From: Propionibacteriaceae bacterium UBA5174
Lineage (GTDB): Bacteria; Actinomycetota; Actinomycetes; Propionibacteriales; Propionibacteriaceae
Length of the DNA: 22,574 nucleotides
NCBI GenBank assembly: GCA_002413345.1
Contig: DHWU01000041.1
Span: 6,580-29,153 of the forward strand
Reading direction: 5' to 3'
How positions within the stretch are numbered: position 1 is the first letter of the stretch; every line of letters starts with the position of its first letter. This document shows positions 21,875 through 22,574 of the stretch, one piece after another. The translations under genes and the position numbers were made by a program. The notes beneath the pieces were generated by a model. The model had not been told where the DNA came from, searched no databases, and saw only the letters and a list, made by a program, of their open reading frames with translations.

Positions 21875-21883
21875 TTATCCACA
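21875..21883 (+). promoter_or_regulatory. Perfect DnaA-box 9-mer in the recA leader
   Basis: TTATCCACA is identical to the high-affinity DnaA box. It lies between the recA -10 and start codon, about 20 bp downstream of the predicted transcription start. It is single, so it is not an origin; it may be a regulatory site or chance. Confidence 0.4.
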
Positions 21884-21964
21884 GCCTCAAAACTTGGGTG
21901 AACCAATGTCAGAGGCGGTGCCTAAGGTGAAGGCGACGGTTGCAGACGGAGAGGAAACTAAGAC

Positions 21965-22574
21965 ATGGCGGTGGCAGATCGGGAAAAGGCGCTCGCAGCA
22001 GCGCTGGCCCAGATAGAAAAGGCTCACGGTAAGGGATCGGTAATGCGTTTGGGCGATGACGCCCGAGTGCCGATCGAGGTGATCCCAACCGGGTCAATCG
22101 CGCTGGACGTAGCGCTGGGTATTGGCGGGCTGCCTCGTGGTCGAGTGGTTGAGATCTACGGCCCGGAGTCTTCGGGTAAGACCACGGTGGCCTTGCACGC
22201 GATCGCGAGTGCGCAGGCGGCAGGTGGCATTTGTGCCTTCATCGACGCCGAGCATGCTCTAGATCCTGACTATGCAGGCCGGCTGGGAGTAGACACCGAC
22301 GCGTTGCTGGTCAGTCAGCCCGACAACGGTGAACAGGCTCTTGAAATTGCCGACACCTTGGTGCGCTCGGGCGCTTTGGCCTTGATCGTGATCGACTCGG
22401 TAGCCGCACTAACTCCGCGGGCCGAGATTGAAGGCGAAATGGGGGACAGCCACGTTGGCTTGCAGGCTCGCCTAATGAGCCAGGCGTTGCGCAAGATGAC
22501 TGGCGCGCTGTCCGGAGCTGGCACCACTGCAATCTTCATCAACCAGTTGCGCGAGAAGATCGGGGTGATGTTCG
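21965..22574 (+). CDS. recA: Recombinase RecA (3' truncated by window edge)
   Basis: The first 203 residues of RecA, the ATP-dependent strand-exchange protein and LexA co-protease. It shows ADREKALAAALAQIEKAHGKGSVMRLGDD at the N-terminus (residues 4-32), Walker A GPESSGKT, FIDAEHALDPDYA, SQPDNGEQALEIAD, Walker B LIVIDSVAALTPRAEIEGEMGD and the start of loop L2 after FINQLREKIGVMF. ATG 21965 is preceded by GGAGAGGAA with about 8 nt spacing, a strong ribosome site. An SOS box and promoter lie 120-140 bp upstream. Inteins, known in some mycobacterial RecA proteins, cannot be ruled out past the window edge. Confidence 0.98.
   Translation, partial: MAVADREKALAAALAQIEKAHGKGSVMRLGDDARVPIEVIPTGSIALDVALGIGGLPRGRVVEIYGPESSGKTTVALHAIASAQAAGGICAFIDAEHALDPDYAGRLGVDTDALLVSQPDNGEQALEIADTLVRSGALALIVIDSVAALTPRAEIEGEMGDSHVGLQARLMSQALRKMTGALSGAGTTAIFINQLREKIGVMF

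Noticed and set aside
1..22574. Mobile element, prophage, CRISPR, toxin-antitoxin or defence island
   Set aside because: No transposase, integrase, phage gene, repeat-spacer array or defence domain was found on either strand; gene content is nearly all housekeeping.

Overview
The window looks like a stretch of core chromosome from a medium-to-high GC actinobacterium (about 60% GC by eye). Markers for this are an NdgR/LtbR-type IclR regulator divergent from leuCD, the ftsK-rimO-pgsA-cinA-clgR-DUF3046-recA block, an actinobacterial SOS box (TCGAAC-N4-GTTCGC) before recA, and many TAGGNT boxes sitting 6-7 nt before start codons, as expected for leaderless transcripts. A hybrid cluster protein (hcp) points to a facultative or anaerobic lifestyle. 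A Propionibacteriales-type organism is a reasonable guess, but it is inferred from gene order and style and not proven.

Layout. 1-2532: the end of ilvE, then a citramalate synthase (cimA), part of branched-chain amino acid synthesis. 2563-4406: a small DUF1707-type protein converging on thymidine phosphorylase (deoA). 4451-6875: a Crp/Fnr-family regulator divergent from hcp, with a perfect 16-bp dyad between them. 6981-8748: a fumarylacetoacetate-hydrolase-family enzyme and a CPBP membrane protease. 8831-9112: tRNA-Gln(CUG), tRNA-Glu(CUC) and a very strong terminator. 9239-11165 (minus strand): aromatic aminotransferase pat and ndgR. 11254-16134: leuC-leuD-plsC-ddl-thiL, closely packed with overlapping stop/start codons. 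16211-21805: ftsK, rimO, pgsA, pncC/cinA-C, clgR and DUF3046. 21827-22574: SOS box, promoter, a DnaA-box-like 9-mer and the first 203 codons of recA.

How the genes fit together. IlvE, CimA and LeuCD are the shared enzymes of leucine synthesis and of isoleucine synthesis through citramalate, and NdgR is the expected controller of leuCD. Ddl supplies D-Ala-D-Ala for peptidoglycan, PlsC and PgsA make phospholipids, FtsK handles chromosome segregation at division, ClgR is expected to control Clp proteases, and RecA is the SOS recombinase. No stretch longer than about 170 bp lacks a gene. No insertion sequence, prophage, CRISPR array, toxin-antitoxin pair or obvious defence island was seen.

Most of the window is ordinary housekeeping DNA. 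The best leads are: the hcp/Crp-Fnr control region, whose dyad is centred at exactly -41.5 from the predicted hcp start site; the recurrent leaderless promoter architecture; a perfect DnaA box in the recA leader; and a possible attenuator-like leader before cimA.
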